Shown: positions 53,409 to 62,372, counted from the stretch's first letter. The stretch: DNA of 64,000 bases from UBA6054 sp963975575 (GCA_963975575.1 CAXBHL010000001.1:744001-808000); one strand, 5' to 3'. Notes: generated by a model from the letters alone, not told the origin. Program-made: numbers and translations.

Positions 53409-54227
53409 TCAGGCGGGGGCTTTGGTGCCGGCGGTGCACACGCAGATGCCCAGCGAGAGCACCTTGTGGGTGACCCCCCCGAATCCGGCCGCCCGCATCC
53501 GCTCGCCGAGGGTCTCGTGGGACATGAAGCTGGAGACCGACCGCGGCAGGTAGCGGTAGGCCCCCGATCGGTCGCCGCTGATCCAGGTCGCCGTCCGCGG
53601 CATCACCTGGCCGCAGTAGAAGTCGTTGAACCAGCGCACGGGGGGGAACCGCGGCCGGTCGAACTCGAGCACCACCAGACGCCCCCCCGGGCGAAGCACC
53701 CGGAAGAACTCCGCCAGGGCCCGGTCGGGCTCCTGCACGTTGCGGATCCCGAAGGCGATGGACACCACATCCACGCTGGCGTCGGCCGTGGGCAGGCTCA
53801 TCGCGTCGGCCTCGATGTAGCGCACCCGGTCGGCGGTCCTGGGATCCAGGCGGGCCCGCTTGTGGGCGGCAAGCTCGAGCATTTCATGGGTGAAGTCCCC
53901 GCCGATGACCAGGGAGGCGGCGCTCCGGCGGGCGAAGGCCTGCGTCAGGTCGCCCGTGCCGCAGGCCACGTCCAGCACCACCTCGCCCGGACGAACCCGG
54001 GCCATCCGGACCGCGGACCGACGCCATGCCTCGTCCTGCCAGAGGGAATGGACGCGGTTGTTGAGGTCGTAGGACCGCGCGATGGCCCCGAACATCGCGC
54101 GGACTTTCTGGGCCTTGTCGTCGCGCTGGTGGATGGCGATCAACTCATCGTTGCGCCAGACCTCGCCCTCGGAAGGCGGGGGGGAAACTGCCGTGATACG
54201 CTCTTGGTGCTCGTGGGCCTGGGGCAT
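53409..54227 (-). CDS. ubiE: Demethylmenaquinone/ubiquinone C-methyltransferase
   Basis: The 272-residue product is a class I SAM methyltransferase of the UbiE/MenG group, which methylates demethylmenaquinol. Seen: RAMFGAIARSYDLNNRVHSLW, motif I VVLDVACGTGDLTQAFARR, SFGIRNV-like IAFGIRNVQEPDRAL, and RVLRPGGRLVVLEFDRP with YLPRSVSSF later. The N-terminal 25 residues are His/Glu-rich. Planctomycetes use menaquinone, so MenG activity is likely. It is divergent from the M48 protease gene. Confidence 0.92.
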   Translation of the reverse strand: MPQAHEHQERITAVSPPPSEGEVWRNDELIAIHQRDDKAQKVRAMFGAIARSYDLNNRVHSLWQDEAWRRSAVRMARVRPGEVVLDVACGTGDLTQAFARRSAASLVIGGDFTHEMLELAAHKRARLDPRTADRVRYIEADAMSLPTADASVDVVSIAFGIRNVQEPDRALAEFFRVLRPGGRLVVLEFDRPRFPPVRWFNDFYCGQVMPRTATWISGDRSGAYRYLPRSVSSFMSHETLGERMRAAGFGGVTHKVLSLGICVCTAGTKAPA

Positions 54228-54300
54228 GGGTGATCGTATTCGCCGTTCGACCCCGGCCCGATGAGCGTCGCTCGCCCCGCCCGGACGGAGGACCCCAACC

Positions 54301-55275
54301 GTGAATATTCGCCGCCTGCTGATGACCGTCTGCTGCCTCGGCGCCGCCTGGCAGACCGCCTGCTCGACGAACCCGGCCACCGGGAATCGGTCGCTGACGC
54401 TCCTGTCCTGGGAACAGGAGAAGGCCATGGGGGCCGAGGCGGCGCCGCAGTTCACCGCGGAGTTCGGCGGGCCGGTCGAGAGCCCGCAGATCCAGTCGTA
54501 CGTCGATCAGGTCGGACGCCGGCTTCTGGCGCAGATCGAATCCGACGTGCCGGCGCTGGACTGGGAGTTCACGCTGCTGGACTCGGATGTGATCAACGCG
54601 TTCGCCCTGCCCGGGGGCAAGGTGTTCATGACCCGGGGGCTGGCCTCCAAGCTGACGAACGAGGCCGAACTGGCGGGCGTGCTGGGCCACGAGATCGGCC
54701 ACGTCACCGCACGGCACGGCAACCAGCGGATGAGCAAGCAGATCGGCTTCAACATCCTGCTCGGCGCGGCCGCGGTCGGTGTGGGCATCGCCGACGACGA
54801 CTCGGACGTGCGCAAGTACGGCCAGTACGCCGTGCCCGCCATGGCGGTGGGGGGCAACGTGGTGCTCCTCAAATACGGCCGCGACGAGGAATCGCAGGCC
54901 GACGCCCTGGGCATGCGCTACATGGCGCGGGCGGGGTACAACCCTTCGGGCCAGCGTCAGGTGATGCGGGTGCTCGCGTCGATGGACTCCGGCTCCGGGG
55001 CCCGACCCCCGGAGTGGCTCTCCACCCACCCCTTCCCCGAGTCGCGCATCGAACGCATCGACCAGATCCTCGCCGAGCAGTACCCCGACGCCGATACCAA
55101 CCCGGCCTACACCGACGGCGAGCAGGCCTACAAGACCAGCATGCTCGATCCGCTGAAGGCGCTGCCGCCCGCCAAGCACACCGCCGCGATGCTTACGCCC
55201 GCAGAGCGCGATTCCATCGCGGCCGGCATGCTCGGGTCCGTGTGCGACGGCACCGTTGCCGGCTGCACCCACTGA
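54301..55275 (+). CDS. M48 family metalloprotease, putative lipoprotein
   Basis: The 324-residue product is an M48 zinc protease. An N-terminal signal ends in WQTAC at C21, a possible lipobox. Seen: NAFALPGGKVFMTRGL (99-114), the zinc motif HEIGHVTARH (130-139) and the third ligand in RDEESQADALG. This soluble, lipoprotein-like subgroup (BepA/LoiP-like) takes part in outer-membrane quality control. The GTG start has GGAGGA upstream. A LapA-like and a DUF3568 lipoprotein gene follow on the same strand. Confidence 0.9.
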   Translation: MNIRRLLMTVCCLGAAWQTACSTNPATGNRSLTLLSWEQEKAMGAEAAPQFTAEFGGPVESPQIQSYVDQVGRRLLAQIESDVPALDWEFTLLDSDVINAFALPGGKVFMTRGLASKLTNEAELAGVLGHEIGHVTARHGNQRMSKQIGFNILLGAAAVGVGIADDDSDVRKYGQYAVPAMAVGGNVVLLKYGRDEESQADALGMRYMARAGYNPSGQRQVMRVLASMDSGSGARPPEWLSTHPFPESRIERIDQILAEQYPDADTNPAYTDGEQAYKTSMLDPLKALPPAKHTAAMLTPAERDSIAAGMLGSVCDGTVAGCTH

Positions 55276-55357
55276 ACCGGACGCCCCGAGCGGGCGTACC
55301 CCGACCATCACCGGCGTTCTTCCGTTCGCGCCATCACCCGCCACCGGAGGCTTCGCC

Positions 55358-55597
55358 ATGGCCAGCAAAATGAATCTCCGCAACGCCAAACTCGTCGGTA
55401 TCGCCCTGTCGGTGATCGTGATCCTGATCCTGATCTTTCAGAACCGGGCCAGCGTCGATACCCGCGTCCTCTTTGTCACCATCACCATGCCCCGGGCCGT
55501 CCTGCTGGTCGTGATGCTCGCCGTCGGCTTTGTCCTCGGCCTGCTGACCGCGATCAAGACGCGCACGGGCACGAAACGCGAGCCCGGAACCACATGA
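55358..55597 (+). CDS. LapA/DUF1049 membrane protein
   Basis: The 79-residue product has two membrane helices: about 12-27 (LVGIALSVIVILILIF) and 42-66 (MPRAVLLVVMLAVGFVLGLLTAI). QNRASVDTRVLFVTITMP between them is the LapA/DUF1049 signature. These proteins pair with lipopolysaccharide or envelope assembly factors. Its stop overlaps the next gene (ATGA). It lies 82 bases after the M48 protease. Confidence 0.88.
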   Translation: MASKMNLRNAKLVGIALSVIVILILIFQNRASVDTRVLFVTITMPRAVLLVVMLAVGFVLGLLTAIKTRTGTKREPGTT

Positions 55598-56076
55598 TTT
55601 TCCCGAAGCGATCGATCCGTGCAACCCTGCTCCTCGTCACGCCGGTGGTGCTCACGCTGGGCGGCTGCGCCGCGGCCGTGCCCATCGTCTCCGCCGCCGC
55701 GACCGGCGCCTCTGCCGGCGAGGCGGGCTACAGCTTCTGGAACTCCGGCCTGCTGACCTACGTGGACGAGGGCACCATCGACGAGATGAACCGGTCGGTT
55801 GCCCTGACCATCGAGCGGCTGCGGCTCACCGCCCGCGAGACCAAGGACAGGCACGAGGACGGGGCGCTGCAAGAGCGGTGGTGGTCTTTGGCGTCCGACC
55901 GCGGGCACCTGGTCACGCTCACCGTCGAGCCGCTGACCAGGACCATGGTCGAGGTCCGCATCAACGCGGGCACGTTCGGCAACCGGGCCGCGGCCGAGCT
56001 GTTCGCCGACCGCCTCAAGCAGGAACTCGACGCCATCCAGGCGGGCGAGCCCAGCCCCGGCCAGTCGCAGGACTGA
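55594..56076 (+). CDS. DUF3568-like lipoprotein
   Basis: The 160-residue product has a lipoprotein signal (LTLGGC, Cys about 25). The mature part has GEAGYSFWNSGLLTYVDEG, SVALTIERLRLTARE and VEVRINAGTFGNRAAAELFAD, which fits DUF3568. Function is unknown. It is translationally coupled to the LapA-like gene, forming a possible M48-LapA-DUF3568 envelope operon. Confidence 0.8.
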   Translation: MIFPKRSIRATLLLVTPVVLTLGGCAAAVPIVSAAATGASAGEAGYSFWNSGLLTYVDEGTIDEMNRSVALTIERLRLTARETKDRHEDGALQERWWSLASDRGHLVTLTVEPLTRTMVEVRINAGTFGNRAAAELFADRLKQELDAIQAGEPSPGQSQD

Positions 56077-56455
56077 GCACCGGCGGCCCGGGCGGGCGTT
56101 GCATCCCGCACAGATCGACCCTGCTCGAGCGACAGTTTTCGCGCCCGAGCGCGTGTTTCGGTGCGCGGGTCCGAGTGCTACTCCCTATGCGCCGGGCACC
56201 GCGGGGCGGTATGCGTGCTTCTCGGACCTTGTGTCTGCCGGGGCTCTCGGTGCGGTGTGTCTGATAAAAACGCGGTGCGGATCGTCCCAAGGCGAATCGG
56301 CGCGATTCTCGCGCCCGGGGTGAATCTACCTTCATCCGCAACTCGCCCAGGATCGGGTGTGCGCTCGATACCAGTGCCCGTCCCGGCCAGCGTACGCCGG
56401 GCCGACAGGCCGCCCGCGTGGGGCGGCAACGACGAAGAAATCGGAGTCCTCCCCC
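56077..56455. other. 379-base stretch upstream of the B12-binding-like gene
   Basis: No convincing gene is present. The sequence is GC-rich with an A-rich patch (CTGATAAAAACG) near 56258, which could hold a -10 element. I looked for cobalamin riboswitch features in front of the B12-binding-like gene and found none. Confidence 0.4.
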
Positions 56456-57172
56456 ATGTCCGCCGAGATCCTCACCGAACGCCTGTTTGAAGCCATCATC
56501 GAAGGCAACCGCGACGCCGCCCGACGCGTGATCGACGAGCAGCACAAGTCCGGGGTCAACCCGGAGATGATCGTCACCGACCTGTGCTGGCCGGTCTACG
56601 AGCTGGTCGAGAACATGCACCGTCAGGATCGCCTGACCAACCTGGCCTACAACCTGGCCACCCGCATGCTCCGCACCATCGTCGATCAGGCCTCCCGCGA
56701 TCTGCTCGCCTGGTCCGGCGCCGCCCGCAACGGGCGCACGGTCTTCGCCTGCTGCGGCCCGTCCGAGGGCTCCGAGCTGGGCGCCCAGATGGCCGTGGAC
56801 CTGCTCGAGGCCTCCGGCTTCCGCGTCCGCTTCGCCGGCGGGGCCCTGCCGACCGACGAGGTGCAGGAGACCGTCCAGTCGACGCGGCCCGACGTGCTGC
56901 TCATGTTCTGCTCCGAGCCGCGCGACCTGCCCGAGATCCGCCGCCTGATCGACACGCTCCACGAGGTGGGCGCCTGCCCGCACACGCAGATCGCCGTCGG
57001 CGGCGGCGTGTTCAATCGGGCCGACGGCCTAGCCGAGGAGATCGGCGCCGACGTGTGGGCGACCCACCCGCTCGAGCTGGTCGAGATCCTCGTCGACGAC
57101 GCCGAGACCCGCGCCACGCCGGACCAGCGCACCGTCGGTCAGATCCGCACCAAGCTCAGCCGAGCGGCCTGA
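56456..57172 (+). CDS. B12-binding-fold protein lacking the cobalamin histidine
   Basis: The 238-residue product has an N-terminal helical cap (1-88, ILTERLFEAIIEGNRDAARR, TDLCWPVYELVENMH) and a Rossmann-like B12-binding domain (about 93-220) with TVFACCGPSEGSELGAQMA, RPDVLLMFCSEPRDLPEI and TQIAVGGGVFNRADGLAEEI. The order is that of cobalamin-binding methyltransferase or MerR-type modules. The DxHxxG motif reads ExSxxG (E104-G-S106-E-L-G109), so the axial histidine is replaced by serine. It may bind B12 differently, bind another ligand, or be a protein-protein module. A terminator follows. Confidence 0.82.
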   Translation: MSAEILTERLFEAIIEGNRDAARRVIDEQHKSGVNPEMIVTDLCWPVYELVENMHRQDRLTNLAYNLATRMLRTIVDQASRDLLAWSGAARNGRTVFACCGPSEGSELGAQMAVDLLEASGFRVRFAGGALPTDEVQETVQSTRPDVLLMFCSEPRDLPEIRRLIDTLHEVGACPHTQIAVGGGVFNRADGLAEEIGADVWATHPLELVEILVDDAETRATPDQRTVGQIRTKLSRAA

Positions 57173-57210
57173 CGCCCGCGCCGCGGAATCCCACAGCTCT
57201 TCGCCGTCGC

Positions 57211-57246
57211 GGCGGACCGGGTCGAACCGGTCCGCCGTGTTCTTTT
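57211..57246 (+). terminator. Intrinsic terminator of the B12-binding-like gene
   Basis: GGCGGACCGG pairs perfectly with CCGGTCCGCC around GTCGAA, followed by GTGTTCTTTT. Confidence 0.85.
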
Positions 57247-57254
57247 CGGGGCCG

Positions 57255-58154
57255 TCAGCGCCGACGCCGGGCGCCCATCATCAGGCCGCCGAGCAGCACC
57301 AGCGAGGTCGGCCCCGCCGGGACCGCGCGCCCCGAGGTCCGCACGACGCTCACATTGTCGATGCCCCAGCTCTCGTCGCCGATGGACTGGCTCGTCTCGC
57401 CGATGAAGTCGATCACCAGCAGTTCACCGGGGTCCGCGACGGTGAAACGCACCTCCAGGCCGTAATAGATCAGGTCCTTGAACTGCGGGTTGTAGCCGTG
57501 CCGCCCGGGCTGCGTCCAGCCGCCCAGCTCGTTCTCCCAGGGCTCGAAGGTTTCGAGCACCTCGCTGAACAGCACCTCACCGTTGACCGCGACCTTGAAG
57601 CGGTCCACGCCGAAAGTGCTGTCGTAACCGTCCCAGGTGTCGAACAGGTAGAGATCAAAGAACAGCGAGTACTGGCCCGCCCCCACGCCGGGGTCCCCGC
57701 CGCCGCCATCGCCGCCACCACCACCACCGCCCCCCCCGCCGAACGCGGGACGCGTGGCGGTGATCCAGAAGCCGTCGTGATCCCGGTCGCCGCCGAAGCC
57801 GCTGGTGCTCAGCCCGGGGCCGCGTCCGCGCGGGTTGTCGATGGGACGGCGCCCGCCGATCGGCGACACGCCGGGCGTGGTGTCGCCCCCGCCGCCGCCG
57901 TTCCCGCCGCCCCCTCCGCCGTCACCCCCGCCCCCAGTGCCACGTCCCAGGGTCAGCGTCGCGGTCTCGCGCCCGAAGCGTCCGAGAAACGTGCCCCACG
58001 GCGCGGCGATGCTCCCGACCGTCTGCGTGGACCACACGTCGCCCGCGATGCCGCTGTCGAAGTTGTTCTGGTAGACCACATCGGCGTGGGCGAGCGAGCC
58101 GCTCAGCCCCAGCAGCACGGCGGCACAGGTCGAGCGGGCGGACTGGGTGCGCAT
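57255..58154 (-). CDS. Exported Gly-rich protein with PEP-CTERM-type tail
   Basis: The 299-residue product has a signal (about 1-24, CAAVLLGLSGSLAHA) and a lectin-like beta sandwich (VVYQNNFDSGIAGDVWSTQT, SLFFDLYLFDTWDGYDS, LYVI-type DLIYYGLEVRFTVADPGE). Two Gly-rich low-complexity loops interrupt it (about 74-90 and 139-155). The C-terminus is VPAGPTSLVLLGGLMMGA followed by RRRR, the same sorting tail as at four other loci. A run of eight C residues on the plus strand (57730..57737) codes for part of the second Gly run. Inference: a cell-surface or extracellular protein. Confidence 0.82.
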   Translation of the reverse strand: MRTQSARSTCAAVLLGLSGSLAHADVVYQNNFDSGIAGDVWSTQTVGSIAAPWGTFLGRFGRETATLTLGRGTGGGGDGGGGGGNGGGGGDTTPGVSPIGGRRPIDNPRGRGPGLSTSGFGGDRDHDGFWITATRPAFGGGGGGGGGGDGGGGDPGVGAGQYSLFFDLYLFDTWDGYDSTFGVDRFKVAVNGEVLFSEVLETFEPWENELGGWTQPGRHGYNPQFKDLIYYGLEVRFTVADPGELLVIDFIGETSQSIGDESWGIDNVSVVRTSGRAVPAGPTSLVLLGGLMMGARRRR

Positions 58155-58492
58155 GGTCTCTCACTTTCAATCGGTGGTGCCGGGGCACGGCGCGTCCGCG
58201 CCGGGCGCGGGCCGGGGGCCCGCCGCCTTCAACATGCCGCGCCGGGGCGTGCGCACCACCCGCCGGATCGCGTCACAGCGATCGGAGCCCCGGCGCCGCG
58301 CGTCTGTGCCGCGTGCGGGATGCGGGGCAGTCCGAGAACGCGCCCGCCTCCCCGCGGGCGCAGCGTCCGATTTGTCCGCGGCCTATGCGGGTTGGGCGAT
58401 CCCTGCCGCAGGATCCGTCCCGCGGCCCCCGGCGGGTGGCCGGCCGGCCAAGAGCGGTGTGGGAGCCGCCCCGGGTTTTCGATAGTCGGCGT
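58155..58492. other. 338-base GC-rich divergent gap
   Basis: It separates the divergent PEP-CTERM gene and the DUF6624 lipoprotein gene and presumably holds both promoters. I could not identify consensus boxes, small genes or convincing hairpins in it. Confidence 0.4.
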
Positions 58493-59263
58493 ATGACCAC
58501 CCGCCACATCGCCGCCGCCGTGTCCGCCGCGTTCCTCGCCGCCCTCGGCGGCTGCGCCTCCGGGCCGTCCTCGTTCGCCAACGCCCGGGGTGAGCAGTCC
58601 GGCGCCCGGTCGGCCCCGCTGGCCGGAGAGGTCGTGGTGGGGGTGGCCTACGACGACCGCGGCATCCCGCGCTACCAGGCCCCCGTCCAGAAGCTGACCC
58701 TGGACGACATCGCCGCCGAACTCCTCGCCATGCGCGAGCTCGACCAGGAACTCGTCCGCGAGACCACCGGCGGGTTCTTCCTCGACCCCGCCGAGGTCGC
58801 CCGCATCCGCGAGATCGACCGCGCCCACGCCGCCCGCCTCGCCCAGATCGTCGACCACATCGGCTGGCCCACCCGCGAGCAGGTCGGCGTCGAGGCCGCC
58901 CAGGGCGCCTTCGTGGTGGTCCAGCACGCCGGCCACGACCCCGAACTGCAGAACCGCTGCCTGGCCCTGATGGTCGATCAGGTCGAGGCCGGGCGCCTGC
59001 CCGCGCCCTACGTCGCGCTGCTGACCGACCGCGTCCGGCTCTTCGCCGACAAGCCCCAGGTCTTCGGCACCCAGATGACCTTCGAGACCGGCGCCGACGG
59101 CGTGGCCCGCTGCGTCCCGGCCGTGACGATCGAAGACCCGGCCAACCTCGACGCCCGGCGCGACCTGATGGGCCTGCCCCCGCACACCAACTTCGTCGCC
59201 CAGCTCGAGCAGGCCTACCAGACCCAGCACGGCGGCGCGTTCGCCAGCGTGTTGGTGGAGTAG
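58493..59263 (+). CDS. DUF6624 lipoprotein
   Basis: The 256-residue product has a lipoprotein signal (LAALGGC, Cys about 21). The mature part shows the DUF6624 pattern: LLAMRELDQELVRE, EIDRAHAARLAQIVDHIGWP, FVVVQHAGHDPELQNRCLAL, PAPYVALLTDRVRLFADKPQVFG-type and the late DARRDLMGLPPHTNF. The function is unknown. The stop codon is followed at once by a short-repeat element. Confidence 0.85.
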   Translation: MTTRHIAAAVSAAFLAALGGCASGPSSFANARGEQSGARSAPLAGEVVVGVAYDDRGIPRYQAPVQKLTLDDIAAELLAMRELDQELVRETTGGFFLDPAEVARIREIDRAHAARLAQIVDHIGWPTREQVGVEAAQGAFVVVQHAGHDPELQNRCLALMVDQVEAGRLPAPYVALLTDRVRLFADKPQVFGTQMTFETGADGVARCVPAVTIEDPANLDARRDLMGLPPHTNFVAQLEQAYQTQHGGAFASVLVE

Positions 59264-59391
59264 GAAGGCACGCAGGCACGAAGGCACAAAGGCACGAAGT
59301 GAAAGCCACGCCCCCCGGGGGCGTGTTTTCGTATCTCCCCCCTCCGTGCCTTCGTGCCTCCGTGCCTCCGTGCCTTCGTGCCTTCGTACCC
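59264..59391. repeat. Inverted array of GGCACGAAG repeats around a terminator hairpin
   Basis: The left arm (59264..59300) has 9-base units GGCACGCA, GGCACGAAG, GGCACAAAG, GGCACGAAG. The right arm (59343..59391) has six inverted units of the kind CTTCGTGCC and CTCCGTGCC. Between them CACGCCCC...GGGGGCGTG plus TTTTC (59307..59330) forms an intrinsic terminator. The element begins directly behind the DUF6624 stop codon. Confidence 0.8.
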
Positions 59392-59408
59392 TCCCCCTAC
59401 ACTCCCCA

Positions 59409-59726
59409 ATGCCCCCAGCCCGCTCCAAAGCCGACCTGGAAACCATCGAGCCCATCGGCCTGCGCGTCCTGATCCGCAAGGACGAGGACAAGAAGCAGAC
59501 CAAGAGCGGCCTGCACCTGCCCGACAAGATCGAGATCCCCACCCTCACCGGGCGCGTGGTCGCGGTGGGGGCCAAGGTCATCTCCGAGGGCGACTACCCC
59601 ATCGAGCAGTACGACCGCGTCCTGTTCAACCCCAAGCACGCCATCCCGGTGGACTTCGAGGGCGACAACCGCCTGTTCGTCGTGCCGGTGGAGGACGTGG
59701 TGGCGGTGTTCAGGCGCGGAGAGTAG
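59409..59726 (+). CDS. GroES-like co-chaperonin family protein
   Basis: The 105-residue product has the GroES fold: IEPIGLRVLIRKDEDKKQTK, GLHLPDKIEIPTLTGRVVAV, ISEGDYPIEQYDRVLFN and GDNRLFVVPVEDVVAVF. The usual mobile-loop sequence is short here (SGLHLPDK), and the C-terminal strand is present. GroES caps GroEL; no groEL follows, so it may be a second, divergent copy. No signal peptide. Confidence 0.85.
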   Translation: MPPARSKADLETIEPIGLRVLIRKDEDKKQTKSGLHLPDKIEIPTLTGRVVAVGAKVISEGDYPIEQYDRVLFNPKHAIPVDFEGDNRLFVVPVEDVVAVFRRGE

Positions 59727-59995
59727 CGGGCCGCGATCGCGGGGTGCCGGACTTCTCGGACATCAGCCAGTGCACCGTCGAGTGCCGCCGCTCCGGCCCC
59801 GCGGCCACGCCCCGGGCGATGCATATCGCCTCCGCGGCCGCGCGACGCGTCATCCGACACGCCCCGCCCGGTCACCTTGGAGATACAGCCCAATCATGGG
59901 CCTTTTCCTGATTCGTGGGCCGCGGGAGGGCCCAATCCGGTTACTCTGGACCCCCGTCGCCGTTCGGGCGGCCGGACCGGCACTGGGAGAGAGAC

Positions 59996-61360
59996 ATGCC
60001 CACGAGAAACGGACACCGACTGCGCTCCGCGGCCGCCGCGGCCCTGGGCGCCCTCGCGACCACGCCCGCGGTCGCCCAGCCCATCAACGAGCACCTCAAA
60101 CTGATCGCCTCCGACGGCACGGCGGGGGACTTGTTCGGGCAGTCCGTGGCCATTTCCGGCACCGTCGCGATCGTGGGTGCCGCAAGGGACGATGACAATG
60201 GCCACGGCTCCGGTTCGGCGTACCTGTACGACTTCTCCGACCCGGACAACATCATCGAGACCAAACTGACCGCGTCCGACGGGGTAGGGGGCGAGGGGTT
60301 TGGATTCTCCGTGGCGATCTCGGGGACCATCGCGATCGTCGGGGCACCATTCGACAACGACAACGGTGATGAATCCGGCTCGGCGTACGTGTACGACTTC
60401 ACCGACCCGGACAACATCATCGAGACCAAGCTCATCTCCCCCGACGGTCTCGCGGAGAATGACAACTTCGGGTTTTCCGTCGCGATCTCCGAGACCACCG
60501 TCATTGTCGGGTCACCCCGGGGGGGGCATTCTCTGACTGCGTACGCCGGCCTGGCCCATCGATTCAGAATCACCAGCACAGGTATCAGCGGTGGGTTAAG
60601 GCTGGCCGCCTCCGACCCTTCGGGGAACGCACGGTTCGGCCATTCCGTGGCGATCTCCGGCAGCACCGCCCTCGTCGGCGCATCCGGTGACGGTGTCACT
60701 GGCGGCGACCCCGGCTCGGTCTACCTGTTCGGAGGGGCCACGCAGGTCGCCAAACTGACCGCCTCCGACGGCAGGGCGTACGACCACTTTGGCTGGTCCG
60801 TGGCGATCGACGGTACCACCGCCATCGTCGGGGCACGCGCCGAAACGCGCCCCGGCTCGGCGTACCTCTACGACGTCTCCAACCCGAGCGACATCATCGA
60901 GACCAAACTGGCCGCCTCCGGAATCTACGACTTCGGGCAAGCCGTGGCGATCTCCGGCACCACCGCCCTCGTCGGGTCGCACGGGTTCCCCGCCACCGGT
61001 TCGGCGTACCGGTACGACTTCTCCGACCCGGACGCCATCGTCCGAACCGAGCTGGTCGCGACCGACCGCGCGGACTTCGATTTCTTCGGCGGCGCCCTGG
61101 CGATCTCCGGCCACACCGCGATCGTCACGGCGGGGCTGGACGACGACAACGGAGACGATTCCGGATCGGCCTACCTCTTCGACTTCTCGCCGTGCGCCGC
61201 GGACCTCAACGGCGACGGCACGCTGGACTTCTTCGACGTCTCGGCCTTCCTGACCGCCTTCAACGACCAGGACCCCGCCGCCGACTTCAACGCGGACACC
61301 CTCTTCGACTTCTTCGACGTGGCCGCGTTCATCGTCGCCTTCGGGCGCGGCTGCCCCTGA
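59996..61360 (+). CDS. Exported FG-GAP repeat protein with GC-type dockerin
   Basis: The 454-residue product has a signal peptide (about 1-27, AAAALGALATTPAVA) and seven FG-GAP-like repeats at roughly 50-residue intervals (FGQSVAISGTVAIVGAARD, FGFSVAISGTIAIVGAP and so on, each followed by SAYVYDF), a beta-propeller pattern of integrin type. The last 55 residues form a GC-type dockerin with two DFFDV/AFL repeats (DLNGDGTLDFFDVSAFLTAF and DFNADTLFDFFDVAAFIVAF) ending GRGCP. This replaces the PEP-CTERM tail seen in neighbours. It is probably extracellular. Confidence 0.9.
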   Translation: MPTRNGHRLRSAAAAALGALATTPAVAQPINEHLKLIASDGTAGDLFGQSVAISGTVAIVGAARDDDNGHGSGSAYLYDFSDPDNIIETKLTASDGVGGEGFGFSVAISGTIAIVGAPFDNDNGDESGSAYVYDFTDPDNIIETKLISPDGLAENDNFGFSVAISETTVIVGSPRGGHSLTAYAGLAHRFRITSTGISGGLRLAASDPSGNARFGHSVAISGSTALVGASGDGVTGGDPGSVYLFGGATQVAKLTASDGRAYDHFGWSVAIDGTTAIVGARAETRPGSAYLYDVSNPSDIIETKLAASGIYDFGQAVAISGTTALVGSHGFPATGSAYRYDFSDPDAIVRTELVATDRADFDFFGGALAISGHTAIVTAGLDDDNGDDSGSAYLFDFSPCAADLNGDGTLDFFDVSAFLTAFNDQDPAADFNADTLFDFFDVAAFIVAFGRGCP

Positions 61361-61645
61361 CCGGATGGACCGGCCGAATGACAGCCCGCCCCGCGCGGGT
61401 CGCCGACGGCTCGATCACCGCCACGCGAACAGGGCAGCTTCCCGTACAGAACCGGATCGTTGCCCCGTTGGGGGCCTGCTCATGAGCCAAAAAGCCCCAG
61501 AAAATCGTGCCGAATGCCGGATTCTCCCCCCCTTTTCGGGACAAAACCCGGTACACTGCCCGAGCGGCCACTCCGCCGCGATGAGACGAGAGCAGCCGCC
61601 CCGGGACGATCTTGCGGGGGCGGAAACCGAAGAAGAGGTTCGAAG

Positions 61646-62272
61646 ATGAAGCCGACCCCCTCCGCCGTGATCGCCGCCGCCGTGCTCGCCGCCGGTGCCG
61701 CGTCCGCCCGGGCCGAGTTCGTGTTCACGTTCAGTGGCACCGTCATCAGCGGCAACGATTCGTCCACCGGCGACCTCACCGGTTCGGACTACACGATCAG
61801 GCTGTTCGTCTCCGACCTGGCGGCGGACCTGACCCCGTCCTCGACGACCGCCAACTACGCCATCAGTTCGATGCAGGTCGATCTCGGATCCGACGGCAGC
61901 AACGAACTCACCCTCAGCTCCGGTTTCTCGGCGTTCAACTCGGTCTACATCGATCCGGGTGCCACCCAGCTCGTCGGCGCGATGGACCTGTTCGGCCCCA
62001 CCGCGGCGTTCATCCTCGGCGTCCATATCCCCAGCGGGTCGTTCACCGATCCCAAGAACCTCGCCGGAGAGTCCGCGTTCTCGCTCTCCAGCCTGACATC
62101 CTCGACGCTCAACTACGTCAACACGCCCGACTTCAACGCCGTGCTCGACACGCAATCCTTCTCGTTCGGGACCACCGCCGTCGTCCCGCTGCCGACCCCG
62201 GTGGCGATGACCGGCCTCGGCCTGATCGCCGCGGGATTCGTGGCGCGTCGCCGGTCGAAGCGCACCGGCTGA
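61646..62272 (+). CDS. Exported protein with atypical PEP-CTERM-type tail
   Basis: The 208-residue product has a signal (about 1-25, VIAAAVLAAGAASARA) and a beta-rich exported domain (EFVFTFSGTVISGND, YTIRLFVSDLAADLTPSS, ATQLVGAMDLFGPTAAF). The C-terminus is VVPLPTPVAMTGLGLIAAG followed by FVARRRSKRTG, that is, the Arg cluster is extended by a Ser-Lys-Arg tail unlike the plain RRRR of the others. Function unknown. A strong terminator follows. Confidence 0.78.
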   Translation: MKPTPSAVIAAAVLAAGAASARAEFVFTFSGTVISGNDSSTGDLTGSDYTIRLFVSDLAADLTPSSTTANYAISSMQVDLGSDGSNELTLSSGFSAFNSVYIDPGATQLVGAMDLFGPTAAFILGVHIPSGSFTDPKNLAGESAFSLSSLTSSTLNYVNTPDFNAVLDTQSFSFGTTAVVPLPTPVAMTGLGLIAAGFVARRRSKRTG

Positions 62273-62292
62273 TCCGTCCCCCCGACCCCCCG

Positions 62293-62320
62293 ACCGCCCG
62301 GCACCCCGCCGGGCGGTTCT
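62293..62320 (+). terminator. Intrinsic terminator after the PEP-CTERM gene at 61646
   Basis: ACCGCCCGGC pairs with GCCGGGCGGT around a 5-base loop and is followed by TCTTG. The T tract is short. Confidence 0.7.
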
Positions 62321-62372
62321 TGTGCGCCCAGGCCGCGGTCCCCGCCCCGGCCCGATTTGCTATCCTCTCGGC

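Noticed and set aside
56077..56455. Cobalamin riboswitch in front of the B12-binding-like gene
   Set aside because: The conserved B12-box-type sequence and the required stems were not seen.
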